Shown in pieces: positions 9,436 through 18,676 of a DNA stretch of 64,000 bases. The position numbers were made by a program, and so were the translations under genes. Every line of letters starts with the position of its first letter. The stretch's first letter is position 1. The notes beneath the pieces are model-generated. The model made no database searches, had not been told where the DNA came from, and saw only the letters and a list, made by a program, of their open reading frames with translations. The stretch spans positions 570,203 through 634,202 of the forward strand of contig NZ_JAMHJQ010000004.1 in the NCBI RefSeq assembly GCF_023534745.1, in the 5' to 3' direction. This stretch comes from Streptomyces sp. 35G-GA-8 (GTDB lineage Bacteria; Actinomycetota; Actinomycetes; Streptomycetales; Streptomycetaceae).

Positions 9436-10160
9436 ACGGGCGGCTCGGACACGGACACCTCGGGGACGGGCGGCACGGGCGGCTCCAGCTTCACCCCGAC
9501 GCCCCGCAGCGTGTGCAGATAGTGCGGCCTGGCCGCCGTCTCACCGAGTTTCCTTCGCAGCCACGAGAGATGGACGTCGATGGTCTGATCGTCGCCGTAC
9601 GACTGCTGCCACACCTCCGCGAGCAGTTCCTTGCGTGACACGACCACCCCGGGGCGCCCGGCGAGGAACGTCAGCAGGTCGAACTCTCGCCGGGTCAGAT
9701 CCAGCCGTGCCCCGTCCAACTCGGCCTGGCGGCGCAGCGGATCGATCGAGAGGCCGCCGACCCGGATGACGCGCGGCGGTGTGGCCTCACCGGCGCCGGC
9801 GCGCGAACGGCGCAGTACGGCCGCCATCCTGGCCGCCAGATGCTCCACCGAGAACGGCTTGGTGAGGTAGTCGTCGGCGCCGTCGTTGAGCAGCCGTACG
9901 ATCTCCGCCTCGTCGTCCCGCGCGGTGGCGATGATCACCGGTACGTCGGTGATGCCCCGCAGCATCTTCAGCGCCTCCGCGCCGTCCAGATCGGGCAGAC
10001 CGAGGTCGAGAATAACCACGTCGAACCGGAAATGGGCCACCTCGCGCAGCGCCTCCAGAGCCGTGCCGACGCTCCGCACGGTGTGGGAGGCCTCGGTCAA
10101 GTGCCTGATGAGGGCGGAGCGTACGAACTGGTCGTCCTCGACCACGAGCACACTGGGCAT
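9432..10160 (-). CDS. OmpR-family response regulator
   Basis: A 242-aa response regulator partnered with the kinase just downstream. The receiver has D9/D10, phospho-acceptor Asp52 in VVILDLGLPDLDG, and the conserved Lys in LTKPFS. The C-terminal half is a winged-helix DNA-binding domain (LDLTRREFDLLTFLAGRPG, YGDDQTIDVHLSWLRRKLGE). The start MPSVLVVEDD was chosen since receivers begin here; the open frame runs further upstream to 10373 but encodes only low-complexity sequence. The extreme C-terminus is Pro/Val-rich. Confidence 0.92.
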   Translation of the reverse strand: MPSVLVVEDDQFVRSALIRHLTEASHTVRSVGTALEALREVAHFRFDVVILDLGLPDLDGAEALKMLRGITDVPVIIATARDDEAEIVRLLNDGADDYLTKPFSVEHLAARMAAVLRRSRAGAGEATPPRVIRVGGLSIDPLRRQAELDGARLDLTRREFDLLTFLAGRPGVVVSRKELLAEVWQQSYGDDQTIDVHLSWLRRKLGETAARPHYLHTLRGVGVKLEPPVPPVPEVSVSEPPV

Positions 10161-10283
10161 GGGCGGCACCGTACGCCATCCGGGCCGTGCGGGAGGGCCG
10201 GTCGGCGCGGGTCGGGCCGGGCCGGCCGTGGCCGGTGTCCCTTCCCGGCGCTCACGGGACAGCCGTGGCACGGGTGGTGCAGT

Positions 10284-10880
10284 ATGGCCCGGATGCGTAG
10301 GGGACTCGTACACACCCTGGCGTGGTCGCTCGCCACGGGCGCGGCGGTCACGCTGTCGTGGTGGGGCGTTCACTCGGTCATGGCGGGAACCGCGTACGAC
10401 CCGCCGCGCGCGCTTCCGCTGCCCGTGGACAGCGCCACGGAACAGGGCGCGAGCCCCCAGGCGTCGTCCACCTGGCGTCCCCCGAGCCCGTCCGCGCGGC
10501 CACCCTCCTCGCCGACGGCGACACCGAGCCGCAGCGGGCGGCCCTCATCGCGTCCACCGGCCGAGAAGACGCAGGACACGGGCGGGAACGCGGCCGGGAA
10601 CGCGGACGCGGACAGGGGTGCGGGGGCGGGCGCGGAGAGCGAACCGTCCGGCTCCTCCGGTGAGGTGAAGAGCTATACGGTCGACGGCGGCCGGGTTGTC
10701 TTCGACATCCACGGCGCCTCGGCCGAACTGGTCTCGGCCACGCCCGACAGCGGCTGGCAGATGCAGGTGTGGACCCAACCGACCTGGATCCGGGTCACGT
10801 TCACCCGGGACGGCCGGGAGGTGTCGGTGTTCTGCACCTGGAACGGCCATCCGCCGATGGTCCAGTTCGACGACCGCTGA
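10284..10880 (+). CDS. membrane-anchored protein with Pro/Ser-rich linker, unknown function
   Basis: 198 aa from ATG 10284 (ATG 10293 also possible). One N-terminal hydrophobic helix (about residues 9-33) is followed by a disordered Pro/Ser/Thr/Gly-rich stretch (about 50-125). A compact C-terminal domain of about 65 residues begins at KSYTVDGGRVVFDIHGASAE. The shape suggests an exported domain tethered by a linker. It is transcribed divergently from the response-regulator gene, so it may be a target of that system (inference). I do not recognise the C-terminal domain. Confidence 0.65.
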   Translation: MARMRRGLVHTLAWSLATGAAVTLSWWGVHSVMAGTAYDPPRALPLPVDSATEQGASPQASSTWRPPSPSARPPSSPTATPSRSGRPSSRPPAEKTQDTGGNAAGNADADRGAGAGAESEPSGSSGEVKSYTVDGGRVVFDIHGASAELVSATPDSGWQMQVWTQPTWIRVTFTRDGREVSVFCTWNGHPPMVQFDDR

Positions 10881-10925
10881 GCCCGCTCTTCGGCCTCCGG
10901 TACACAGGGCGAGCGGGAACCCGTG

Positions 10926-11783
10926 CTAGTCGAACGCGTCGGACGGGGGCGGCGGTGACGCCTTGGCGCTCGCGTCGGTCACCACGGCGGCGCCGCCGGT
11001 GAAGTCGGCCAGCTCCCGGCCGTGTTCCACCCGCCCCGGATGCGGATCGCTCGCGACCCGCCGGGTCAGCTCGGCGACGGGCAGTTCACGGTCGGAGGCG
11101 AGCAGTACGGCGTTCCCGAAGCGGCGGCCCCGGAACACCGCCGGATCGGCGGCGAGCGCGAGCCGCCCGAAGGCGGTGGCGGCGGTGGCGATCTGGCCGC
11201 GCAGATGCGCCAGCGGCGGACCGTCCGCGAGATTGGCCGCGTAATGGCCGTCCGCCTTCAGGACGCGGCGTACGTCGCTCAGGAACTCGACGCTGGTCAG
11301 ATGCGCCGGTGTACGGGCGCCGTCGAACACATCGGCGATCACCAGATCCGCCCAGCCGTCCGGCACTTTCGCGAGCCCGGCCCGCGCGTCGGCGGTACGG
11401 ACACGGATACGGGCGTTCGGGTCCAGCGGAAGGTGCGCGCGTACGAAGTGGACGAGGGGACCGTCCACTTCGACGATCTGCTGGGTGGAGCGGAGGCGCG
11501 TGGCCGCGATGTAGCGGGCGAGCGTGAAGGCCCCGCCGCCGAGGTGCACGACATACAGCGGCCGGCCGGCGGGCGCCACGAGATCCGCGACATGGCCGAG
11601 CCTGCGCTGATACGCGAAGGAGAGACGCGTGGGGTCGTCGAGATCGACATGGGACTGCGGGGCCCCGTCGATCAGCAACGACCAGGCCCGCGCCCGCTCC
11701 CGGTCGGGGACCAGCTCGGCGCGACCGCCGTCGACGTCATCGGCCAGGACCGCACTGGGCGCCCGGCGCTTGTTCTTTGCCAC
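10926..11783 (-). CDS. spermidine-synthase-like methyltransferase-fold protein
   Basis: 285 aa from GTG 11783. A Rossmann fold of the polyamine synthase/SAM-binding type is visible: VVHLGGGAFTLARYIA (nucleotide loop), EVDGPLVHFVR (acidic ribose-binding strand end) and DLVIADVFDGARTP. Streptomyces often annotate this family as spermidine synthase-like; true putrescine aminopropyl transfer is unproven. GTG 11783 gives a start of V/M-AKNKRR; a frame to 11825 is possible. The gene stands alone, convergent with the membrane-anchored protein gene. Confidence 0.75.
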   Translation of the reverse strand: MAKNKRRAPSAVLADDVDGGRAELVPDRERARAWSLLIDGAPQSHVDLDDPTRLSFAYQRRLGHVADLVAPAGRPLYVVHLGGGAFTLARYIAATRLRSTQQIVEVDGPLVHFVRAHLPLDPNARIRVRTADARAGLAKVPDGWADLVIADVFDGARTPAHLTSVEFLSDVRRVLKADGHYAANLADGPPLAHLRGQIATAATAFGRLALAADPAVFRGRRFGNAVLLASDRELPVAELTRRVASDPHPGRVEHGRELADFTGGAAVVTDASAKASPPPPSDAFD

Positions 11784-11873
11784 GGCTCTATTTTGAGGCT
11801 CGGTTCGCCTCCGGGGCGCGCGCACCCCGGGGGCGGGGTCCGGGGCAGGTGTCCGGGGCAGGTGCCTGGCGGG

Positions 11874-12305
11874 CTATCTACATCGGTCGGCGGCCTCAAG
11901 GAGCCGCGCCGCCTCGCCCAGCGCCTCCCTCAGCAGCGCCGGATCCGTGACCGGGCCCGTCGTGTCGGGGTGGAGCAGCCAGTCCGAGCCGATGACCGGC
12001 GGTTCGGCGGGGAGACGGAGACCTCGGCCGTTCGTCTGCGTACAGGCGCTGCCCGGCATGTCCCAGCCCGCGGCCGTGCCCGGCGGGACCAGAAAGCCGA
12101 GGATGTCGCACGGGCCGTCGTGGAACACCGGCCCCACCTTGGGAGTGGCGCCCCCCCGGCGCAGGATGTCCACCGCTTCGAGCCCCTGCCGGGCCGGCAC
12201 CGTCACCAGGTCACAGGGCTCCCCGGCATCGTCCCGGGAACGCCCGCCGCACTCCTGGCCGGGCATGCGCCGGGCAGTCGTCCGCGAGCCACCACTGGTG
12301 TCCAT
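11874..12305 (-). CDS. small conserved actinobacterial protein, unknown function
   Basis: 143 aa from ATG 12305, chosen because GGAGG lies 5 nt upstream. It contains a central hydrophobic block (CDILGFLVPPGTAAGWDMPG), three central Cys including PGSACTQTNGRG, and a C-terminal helix (ALLREALGEAARLLEAADRC). It resembles short Streptomyces proteins that automatic pipelines sometimes call primase/polymerase-like, but I see no catalytic acidic motif. It is divergent from the TPR regulator gene. Confidence 0.6.
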   Translation of the reverse strand: MDTSGGSRTTARRMPGQECGGRSRDDAGEPCDLVTVPARQGLEAVDILRRGGATPKVGPVFHDGPCDILGFLVPPGTAAGWDMPGSACTQTNGRGLRLPAEPPVIGSDWLLHPDTTGPVTDPALLREALGEAARLLEAADRCR

Positions 12306-12570
12306 ACCGACCTCCACGTTGAGCGTCTCCCGCGTCGTTCAACGTATTCCGGCGTCAACGGCTACGGCGGCGCACCGTCGAAAAAGATGGCAGTTCATGG
12401 CAGATCATGGGCGAGAAATCCGGTTTGTAGGCAAACTCTATGTGTCACCATCGTCACAGCCGGTACGTTCTGCCCGTCGGAACAACCGGAGTTGGGCCCC
12501 GCGCCACACCGCACCGCACGCTCCGGGTGACCCGCGGGCACCAACGGCTGTACCAGGAGAGGGCTCGGCC

Positions 12571-13971
12571 ATGGCGTCGTCTCGGGCAGTTCCCAACCTC
12601 GCCTTCCGCCGGCTGCGCGCGCGGCGCTCGCCGGGGGAGTTCGCGGCCGCCGTGCGCAGGGCCGCGCGGGAGATCGGTGAACAAGTCGCCTGTGACGCAC
12701 GTTATATCGGACGGGTGGAGGCGGGCGAGATCCGCTGCCCCAACTACGCGTACGAACGGGTCTTTCTGCATATGTTCCCCGGGCTGACCCTGGAGGACCT
12801 CGGTTTCTCTCCGCGTGAGCATGTACGCGGCAGAGCCGCGCGGGCCACGATCACCACCGTCACGGGCCGGGGGGACGCCATCAACGGCCGGAGCGACAGC
12901 GGCAGTCCCGGCGAGACCGGCGATACCAGCGATACCGGCGAGGAGAGCGACGTGCTGCGTCGCGCGTTCATGACGAGCGGCCCCGTCACGGTGGTGGCCG
13001 CCTCTCTCGGTCTCGGCGGTACGGCCGTCGCGGCCGTCCCCACGCCGCGGCGGACAGCGCGGCTGGTCGGCGACGCCGAGGTGATGGCCGTCGAGGCGGC
13101 CGTACGGCGGATCCGGCTGCTGGACGACCGGCACGGCGCCGACGGGATCTACCGGCAGGCCGCCCAGCCGCTGCGCGCCGCGTACGCGCTGCTCGACTCC
13201 GGAACGCCCGCTCGCCAGTCCACCGCCGACCGGCTCTACGCGGGCGCCGGTGAGCTGTCGATCTCGGTGGGCTGGCTCGCCCATGACTCCGGACGCTTCG
13301 ACGACGCGCGCTCGCACTACGCGGAGGCGCTGGCGACGGCGCGGATGGCGAACGATCCGGAGGTGGAGGCGCACGCCTTCGCCAACACCTCGTTCCTGGC
13401 GAAGGATTCGGGCCGGTACCGGGAAGCGGTAAGGACCGCGCAGGCCGGCCGGCGCGCCGCCAGGCATCTGGCCTCGCCACGGCTGCTGTCCCTGCTCGCC
13501 CTGCGCGAGGCGGCCGGCTGGGCCAAGCTCGGCGACCGTACGGACTGCGAGCAGTCGCTGTCCCGGGCCCATCGCCTCTTCGACCGGGGCCCCTCGGACG
13601 CCGACCCCGAGTGGATGTCCTTCTTCGGTGAGCCCGAGCTGGAGTCACAAGTGGCGCTGTGCCACGCCGCGTTGGGCGACTGGTCGCGCGCGGCCCGGCA
13701 CGCCCATCGCGCGACCGCGCTCCAGAATCCGCACTTCGCCCGGAATCTCGCGCTCTACCGGGTGGAGCTGGCCACGGACCTGGCCCGCGCCGGCGCGCCG
13801 GACGAGGCGGCGGCGGCCGGCCATCAGGTGCTCGATCTGCTGGACGTCGTCCAGTCGTCCCGTATCCATACGAGACTCGCGGCCACCGCGCGGGTACTGC
13901 TGCCGCAGCGGCGGCTCCCGGAGGTGGGTGCCTTCCTGGACCGCCACGCCTCGACGAGCAGCCGGGCCTGA
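12571..13971 (+). CDS. XRE/TPR-type regulatory protein (NsdA-like)
   Basis: 466 aa. The N-terminal 80 residues form a diverged helix-turn-helix (FRRLRARRSPGEFAAAVRRA, DARYIGRVEAGEIRCPNYAY). A Gly/Ser/Asp-rich linker follows, then a hydrophobic stretch after RRAFMTSG that looks like a Tat-type or internal segment. The C-terminal 300 residues are TPR-like helical repeats (RFDDARSHYAEALATARMA, GRYREAVRTAQAGRRAARHL). The architecture matches Streptomyces TPR regulators such as NsdA. AGGAGAGG lies 8 nt before the ATG. DNA binding or peptide sensing is inferred from fold only. Confidence 0.7.
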   Translation: MASSRAVPNLAFRRLRARRSPGEFAAAVRRAAREIGEQVACDARYIGRVEAGEIRCPNYAYERVFLHMFPGLTLEDLGFSPREHVRGRAARATITTVTGRGDAINGRSDSGSPGETGDTSDTGEESDVLRRAFMTSGPVTVVAASLGLGGTAVAAVPTPRRTARLVGDAEVMAVEAAVRRIRLLDDRHGADGIYRQAAQPLRAAYALLDSGTPARQSTADRLYAGAGELSISVGWLAHDSGRFDDARSHYAEALATARMANDPEVEAHAFANTSFLAKDSGRYREAVRTAQAGRRAARHLASPRLLSLLALREAAGWAKLGDRTDCEQSLSRAHRLFDRGPSDADPEWMSFFGEPELESQVALCHAALGDWSRAARHAHRATALQNPHFARNLALYRVELATDLARAGAPDEAAAAGHQVLDLLDVVQSSRIHTRLAATARVLLPQRRLPEVGAFLDRHASTSSRA

Positions 13972-13997
13972 GGGCACGGCCCCCCAGCGGTCCGGGG

Positions 13998-14594
13998 TCA
14001 GCGCGTGAGATGCGCTGTGTCGTTCCAGATCTGGATCGCGGGCAGGCCGTACGCCCAGCTCAGCAATGACAACGAGGTCGGATCGAGCCGGATGCGCGCC
14101 GCGAACGAGATGTCCTCGCCCAGCCAGCGCGCGCCGATCGTGCGCAGGATGTGCCCGTGGCCGAAGATCAGGACGTCGCGGTCCGCCTCGCGCGCCCAGG
14201 CGACGACCTCGTCGGCGCGGGCCGAGACCTGCTCCAGGGTCTCGCCGTCCGGGACACCGTCGCGCCAGATGAACCAGTCGGGACGGTCCGCCTTGATCTG
14301 CGCCGGGGTCATGCCCTCGTACGCGCCGTAGTCGAACTCCATCAGCGCGTCCCACTCCTCGGCCCGGTCGCCGAAACCGGCCAGTGCGCAGGTCTCGGCG
14401 GCGCGCGCCAGCGGGCTGGTGCGTATCTCCACGCCGGGCAGCCCCGACCAGGGCGCCTGGTGGAGGCGTTCGCCCAGCAGCTTCGCGCCGCGCCGGCCCT
14501 CGTCGTGCAGCGGGATGTCCGTCCTGCCCGTGTGTTGGCCGGACAGCGACCAGGCTGTCTGACCGTGCCTGGCGAGCAGGATGCGCGGTGCCAT
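13998..14594 (-). CDS. histidine phosphatase family protein
   Basis: A 198-aa phosphoglycerate-mutase-like phosphatase. The catalytic phospho-histidine is in [10 protein letters not shown], with the second His in [10 protein letters not shown]. Arg in [12 protein letters not shown] and Glu in EFDYGAYEG complete the pocket. The substrate cannot be read from sequence; bacterial relatives act on sugar phosphates or nucleotides. It converges with the TPR regulator gene, whose stop is 26 bp away. Confidence 0.9.
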   Translation of the reverse strand: MAPRILLARHGQTAWSLSGQHTGRTDIPLHDEGRRGAKLLGERLHQAPWSGLPGVEIRTSPLARAAETCALAGFGDRAEEWDALMEFDYGAYEGMTPAQIKADRPDWFIWRDGVPDGETLEQVSARADEVVAWAREADRDVLIFGHGHILRTIGARWLGEDISFAARIRLDPTSLSLLSWAYGLPAIQIWNDTAHLTR

Positions 14595-14824
14595 GAAGAT
14601 GCTCCCTGGGGTTCACAACTGGTGCTGTTCCATCATCGCGCACCTGAACGGAGGGCGACGTCCAGGGGCAACCTCCCGGAAGATCCCCGCGTCCCTCCCT
14701 CCGTCAGGGAGTGATGTTGTCGAACATTATTCCGGAGGTGCACCCGGTCGAAGGACTCAATCGCATACACCGTACGGTGAACGTCGGCCGACAACCGCAT
14801 GAAAATATGATGGAGATCGTCCGG

Positions 14825-15829
14825 ATGCCGTACAGCGCCAGCGCCCCGCCGCAGAGCCCTGTCCCCCGGGCCCGGCCCCGCTGGTGGACCGAGCTGACGC
14901 TGCTCGTCCTGGTCTACGCGGCGTACTCCCTGGGCCGGCTGCTCGCGCGGGGCGACCTGTCGACCGCCGTCGACCACGGCCTCGCGATCCTCCGAGTGGA
15001 GAAAGCGCTCTTCCTCAACGCCGAGCACCCGCTCAACCGACTCTTCACCAGCACCCCGGCCCTCGGCATACCCGCCGACTTCGCCTATGCCTCGCTGCAC
15101 TACCTCGTCACCCCGGCCGTCCTCGTCTGGCTCTTCCGCCGTCGCCCCGCCCGCTACCGGGCCGCCCGTACCTGGCTGATGCTCTCCACCGTCCTCGGCC
15201 TGGCCGGCTTCACGCTTCTGCCCACCTGCCCGCCCCGGCTGCTGGAGGCCGGGTACGGCTTCGTCGACACCATGGCGCAGTACAGCGGGTACGGATGGTG
15301 GGGCGACGAGGCGAGCGCGCCGCGCGGTCTCGGCGGGATGACCAACCAGTACGCGGCGATGCCCAGCCTCCATGTCGGCTGGGCCCTGTGGTGCGGGGTG
15401 CTGCTGTGGCGGCACAACCGTAACCCGCTGGTGAAATGGGTGGGCGTCGGCTATCCGCTGTTCATCACCGTGGTGGTGATGGGGACCGCGAACCACTACT
15501 TCCTGGACGCGGTCGCGGGCGCGGCGGTGATGGGCGTCGGGGCGCTGCTGACCCGGCCGGCGCTGCGCGCGGCCGAGCGCGTACGGGGCGCGGCGAGGGC
15601 ACGCTCCGAGCGGCCGCCGGAGCCGTCCGCGATGTCACCCGCCGGCTCTCCCTCAGTCCCCTCGGTCCCCGCGTCGTCGCGTACCCCACCCCGTAAAGAC
15701 CCGATTGTCAGCGGCGGATGCGAGACTTCCGCGGGTGAGCGATTCCCTGGGCAGCGGACCCGCAGCAGCACCTCCGGTACCACCCCCGGCACCACCTCCG
15801 CGGACGACACTCCGGCGACGGCTCGCTGA
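14825..15829 (+). CDS. PAP2-superfamily membrane phosphatase
   Basis: 334 aa from ATG 14825, with GGAG 9 nt upstream; upstream in-frame ATGs exist. Several transmembrane helices surround the PAP2 motifs: an Arg/Pro-rich loop (CPPRLLE), PSLHVGWALW, and NHYFLDAVAG carrying the catalytic His. It probably dephosphorylates a lipid phosphate or isoprenyl pyrophosphate, or acts as an inositol-lipid synthase of the AUR1 type. The C-terminal 60 residues are Ser/Thr/Pro-rich and their codons overlap the next gene by 95 bp in another frame, so the two genes are probably transcribed together. Confidence 0.8.
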   Translation: MPYSASAPPQSPVPRARPRWWTELTLLVLVYAAYSLGRLLARGDLSTAVDHGLAILRVEKALFLNAEHPLNRLFTSTPALGIPADFAYASLHYLVTPAVLVWLFRRRPARYRAARTWLMLSTVLGLAGFTLLPTCPPRLLEAGYGFVDTMAQYSGYGWWGDEASAPRGLGGMTNQYAAMPSLHVGWALWCGVLLWRHNRNPLVKWVGVGYPLFITVVVMGTANHYFLDAVAGAAVMGVGALLTRPALRAAERVRGAARARSERPPEPSAMSPAGSPSVPSVPASSRTPPRKDPIVSGGCETSAGERFPGQRTRSSTSGTTPGTTSADDTPATAR

Positions 15830-16985
15830 GCTGCGCGGCCCCGCCGTCGCGCCGCATCCGCTCGACGCCCGCGCGCTGGCCGCCCTCGCCGCCAACCCCG
15901 GCTGCCGACGGCGCGCCCTGCTGGACGGCGCCGGGGTCGACAAGGCGGCGCTCGCGTCGGCGCTCGGCTCGCCCGCCCCGTTCGGCCAGTCGCAGTTCGC
16001 GTTCATGCGCGGCAACGCCTTCGAGGCCAAGGTCAAGGCCGACGGCGGTACGGAGCTGATGCGGCTGCTGTCCGAACGGCTCGGCGGAGAGTCACCCCCG
16101 CCCGCCCCCGACGACGTCCTCGTCCCCGATCTGTCCGCGGCCGGTCCCGAGGGCCGTACGGCCCGTACGGCGCTGGCCCTGCGCGAGGCCACGGAGGCGC
16201 GGGCGTGGGCACTGCTCGACCATCCGCTGCTGGCCCTTGAGGTGGCGGGCTCCCCCGCGTATCTGGAGCCGGACGCGGTGGTGGTGCGTCCGGACGGCCG
16301 GTGGACGGTCGTGGAGATCAAGTCCTTCCCGATGATCGACGGTTCGGCGGACGCGGCGAAGGTGGGTGCGGCGGCGCGGCAGGCCGCGGTGTATGTGCTG
16401 GCGCTGGAGCGGGTCGCCCTCCACACGGCGGGCGCGGAGGTGGCCGACCGCGTTCTGCTGGTCTGTCCCAAGGATTTCTCCAACCTGCCGGCCGCGTCGG
16501 TCGTGGACGTACGCAAGCAGCTGTCGGTGACGCGCCGTCAACTGGCCAGGCTGACCCGGATCGAGGACATCGCGGCCGGGCTGCCCGAGGGCACCACCTT
16601 CGATCTGGACCACTGTTCGGGCGAGGAGCTCAACGCCGCGGTCGAATCGGTCTCGGCGGCCTACGCGCCCGAGTGCCTGTCCGCGTGCGAACTGGCCTTC
16701 CACTGCCGCCGCCGGGCCCGCGCGCAGGGCGCGGTGGAGGCGCTGGGCCGCGGTGTACGGGGCGAGTTGGGCGGGCTGACCACGGTCGGCGCGGTGCTGG
16801 CGGCGGCGCACGGCGGGGCGGGCGACCCGGCGGACCCGACGGTCGTCGCCCTGCGCAGGGCGGCGGCGCTGCGGACGGAGGCGCTGGCGGCGGCGTCCGG
16901 CGCCTCCCGTGAAGCGGCCGATGGCGCGGCCGAGGGAGCCGGGTCGGCCATGGTGGCCACGGACGAGGCGGTCGCATGTCGCTGA
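15735..16985 (+). CDS. PD-(D/E)XK nuclease with Cas4/AddB-type Fe-S cluster cysteines
   Basis: 416 aa from GTG 15735. The RecB-family nuclease core is complete: motif I RGNAFEAKV (about 92-100), motif II Asp180 in LEPDAVVV, motif III EIK (Glu194, Lys196), and the QxxxY helix (Gln216, Tyr220). One N-terminal Cys57 plus Cys314, Cys318 and Cys324 match the split four-Cys Fe-S pattern of Cas4, AddB and Dna2. The Pro-rich N-terminus is likely disordered. It overlaps the next gene by 10 bp and begins a three-gene operon ending in an SF1 helicase. This suggests the nuclease half of a helicase-nuclease acting on DNA ends. Confidence 0.8.
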   Translation: MSDSLGSGPAAAPPVPPPAPPPRTTLRRRLAELRGPAVAPHPLDARALAALAANPGCRRRALLDGAGVDKAALASALGSPAPFGQSQFAFMRGNAFEAKVKADGGTELMRLLSERLGGESPPPAPDDVLVPDLSAAGPEGRTARTALALREATEARAWALLDHPLLALEVAGSPAYLEPDAVVVRPDGRWTVVEIKSFPMIDGSADAAKVGAAARQAAVYVLALERVALHTAGAEVADRVLLVCPKDFSNLPAASVVDVRKQLSVTRRQLARLTRIEDIAAGLPEGTTFDLDHCSGEELNAAVESVSAAYAPECLSACELAFHCRRRARAQGAVEALGRGVRGELGGLTTVGAVLAAAHGGAGDPADPTVVALRRAAALRTEALAAASGASREAADGAAEGAGSAMVATDEAVACR

Positions 16986-18676
16986 TCAACACGCTCGCGC
17001 GGCTGGAGGCCATGGAGAGCGGACGGGCCCGGCCGCTGGCCACGGTCCGGCACCGCAGGATCTCGGACGAACCACTGGTGCTCGTACCGCTCACCACGGC
17101 GGGCGAGGCCGGTGCGCCGCTCGGCGCGCTGGTCGGGACGGACCGGGACGCGCCCCGGCTGCTGACCGTCGCGCAGCCGCGCGACCGCGATCTGCGGTTC
17201 GCGTTCCTCGGCGAGCTGGCCGAGGCGGTGCTGCCGTATCTCGACGCGTACGCCGAGGTGATCGAGCCCGCCGAGCGCAATGAGACGGACCCGGAGACCG
17301 GAAAGCGGGTCAAGGTGGAGGCCGAGCTGTGCGTGGACGCGCCGCAGTTGATCGTGCCGAGTCGGCCGGGCATCGACTTCGTACGGCTGCTGGGTCGGTC
17401 GATGCGGTTCCGGCGTACGGCCGAGGACGATCCGGACGCCCCGTATCCCGCGCCGCCGCGTGTGCCGTTGCTCGGCCGCTGGCTGACGCACTACGGCGAG
17501 CGCGCCCGGGTGCCGGGGTCCTCGCTGCTGCTGGCGGCGACCGATCTGCTGAACCGTCACTGGGCGACCGGGCAGTCCAGCCTGGAGGACCAGCATCTCG
17601 GCGCCCTGCTCTCCTGGATCGATCCGCCGGAAGATCTCTCGGGTGCCGAGGCGGCGCTCCGGGCCGAGCTGGACCGGGACCGCGGCGGCCAGCTGCGCTG
17701 TCCTCCGGCGGGACCCGCCACCGACCCGGCGTTCGACAACAGACTGCTGGCGCCCGCCATCGAGCGGTACGACCGGGCGCGCCAGGCGCTCGCCGCGGCG
17801 GAGGACGGGCCGGGCGCGGAGGAGCAGTTGGCCCGGCTGACGGCGGCGGAGCGGGAGATCCGCGAGCTCCTCGCGGGCGTCATGCGTCCGACCTGGGACG
17901 CGGTGTGGCACGGCCTCGACCTGCTGCGGGCGCTGCCGGAGGGGGAGCGCGTCACCGAGCGCTGGACACGCGACCGCTGGTCGTTCACCGGCCATCGCGA
18001 CCGGGTGCGCGCCGGGGAGCCGCCGCAGCCACGGCGGGACGACGCGGTGACGGCGGCGCAGAAGCTCGCCTCGCGCGAGACGGCGCAGGCGCGGCTGGAG
18101 GCCCAGGAGGCGCTGGACGATCCGCTGGTGTTCGCGGGGCGCAGGCTGTCCGGCGAGGCCTTCCTGAGCGAGGTGACGGAGGTGGTGATGGCGTACAGCG
18201 AGAGCAAGCGGCCGAGCCCGCGCCCGCTGGTCACCGTCCGCACCGACGACCGGCCGCAGCTGGAGGCGGGTACGAAGGTGTTCCGCTCGCTGGACGGCAA
18301 GCCGCAGTCGGCCGAGTTCGTACGGTCGTCCACGGACGACGCCCGCAGCGCCGACCGGGCCGACGGCTCGGACAGCTCCGACAGCTCCGACAGCTCCGAC
18401 AGCTCCGACAGCTCCGACAGCTCCGACAGTGTGCTGGTGCTGCGGCTGACCGACCGGATGGGCCGCGGCAAGGAGCCCGCTCCCGGTTCCGTGCCGGAGA
18501 AGGGCGACCGGATCGCCTGGACGCTCTTCGAGCACGATCAGCGCGGTGGCCCCAAATTGCCGGATCCGGAGGAGACGCCGTGGACCCACGGCGGACCCCC
18601 GGGGGCGGAGGACACGCCCCTGGCCCCGACCCTGCCCGAGGCTCCGGACCCGATCACCGAGGAGGACTTCCTGTGA
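16976..18676 (+). CDS. unknown 566-aa middle protein of the nuclease-helicase operon
   Basis: I do not recognise this family. The N-terminus (LARLEAMESGRARPLATVRH) leads into an alpha/beta region to about residue 230. A helical charged middle follows (RELLAGVMRPTWDAVWHGLD). After a Ser-Asp repeat comes a short beta-rich domain (VLVLRLTDRMGRGKEPAPG) that could be OB-like, then an acidic tail ending EEDFL. No catalytic motif is evident. It overlaps the nuclease gene by 10 bp and the helicase gene by 4 bp, so it is translated with both and probably bridges them in a complex. An acidic tail and possible OB fold would fit ssDNA handling (inference). Confidence 0.75.
   Translation: MSLINTLARLEAMESGRARPLATVRHRRISDEPLVLVPLTTAGEAGAPLGALVGTDRDAPRLLTVAQPRDRDLRFAFLGELAEAVLPYLDAYAEVIEPAERNETDPETGKRVKVEAELCVDAPQLIVPSRPGIDFVRLLGRSMRFRRTAEDDPDAPYPAPPRVPLLGRWLTHYGERARVPGSSLLLAATDLLNRHWATGQSSLEDQHLGALLSWIDPPEDLSGAEAALRAELDRDRGGQLRCPPAGPATDPAFDNRLLAPAIERYDRARQALAAAEDGPGAEEQLARLTAAEREIRELLAGVMRPTWDAVWHGLDLLRALPEGERVTERWTRDRWSFTGHRDRVRAGEPPQPRRDDAVTAAQKLASRETAQARLEAQEALDDPLVFAGRRLSGEAFLSEVTEVVMAYSESKRPSPRPLVTVRTDDRPQLEAGTKVFRSLDGKPQSAEFVRSSTDDARSADRADGSDSSDSSDSSDSSDSSDSSDSVLVLRLTDRMGRGKEPAPGSVPEKGDRIAWTLFEHDQRGGPKLPDPEETPWTHGGPPGAEDTPLAPTLPEAPDPITEEDFL
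18371..18430 (+). repeat. 9-bp tandem repeat encoding Ser-Asp-Ser linker
   Basis: Six tandem GACAGCTCC units plus a partial copy encode a repeated Ser-Asp-Ser tract of about 20 residues. Perfect copies suggest slippage-prone DNA, so linker length may vary between strains. Confidence 0.95.

Noticed and set aside
18371-18430. Possible CRISPR-like array
   Set aside because: The 9-bp repeats are contiguous, in frame and without spacers; simple coding repeat.
17329-18672. Upstream extension of the helicase frame inside the middle gene
   Set aside because: It is a GC-rich shadow frame without helicase-like sequence; GTG 18673 overlaps the preceding stop as expected for coupled genes.
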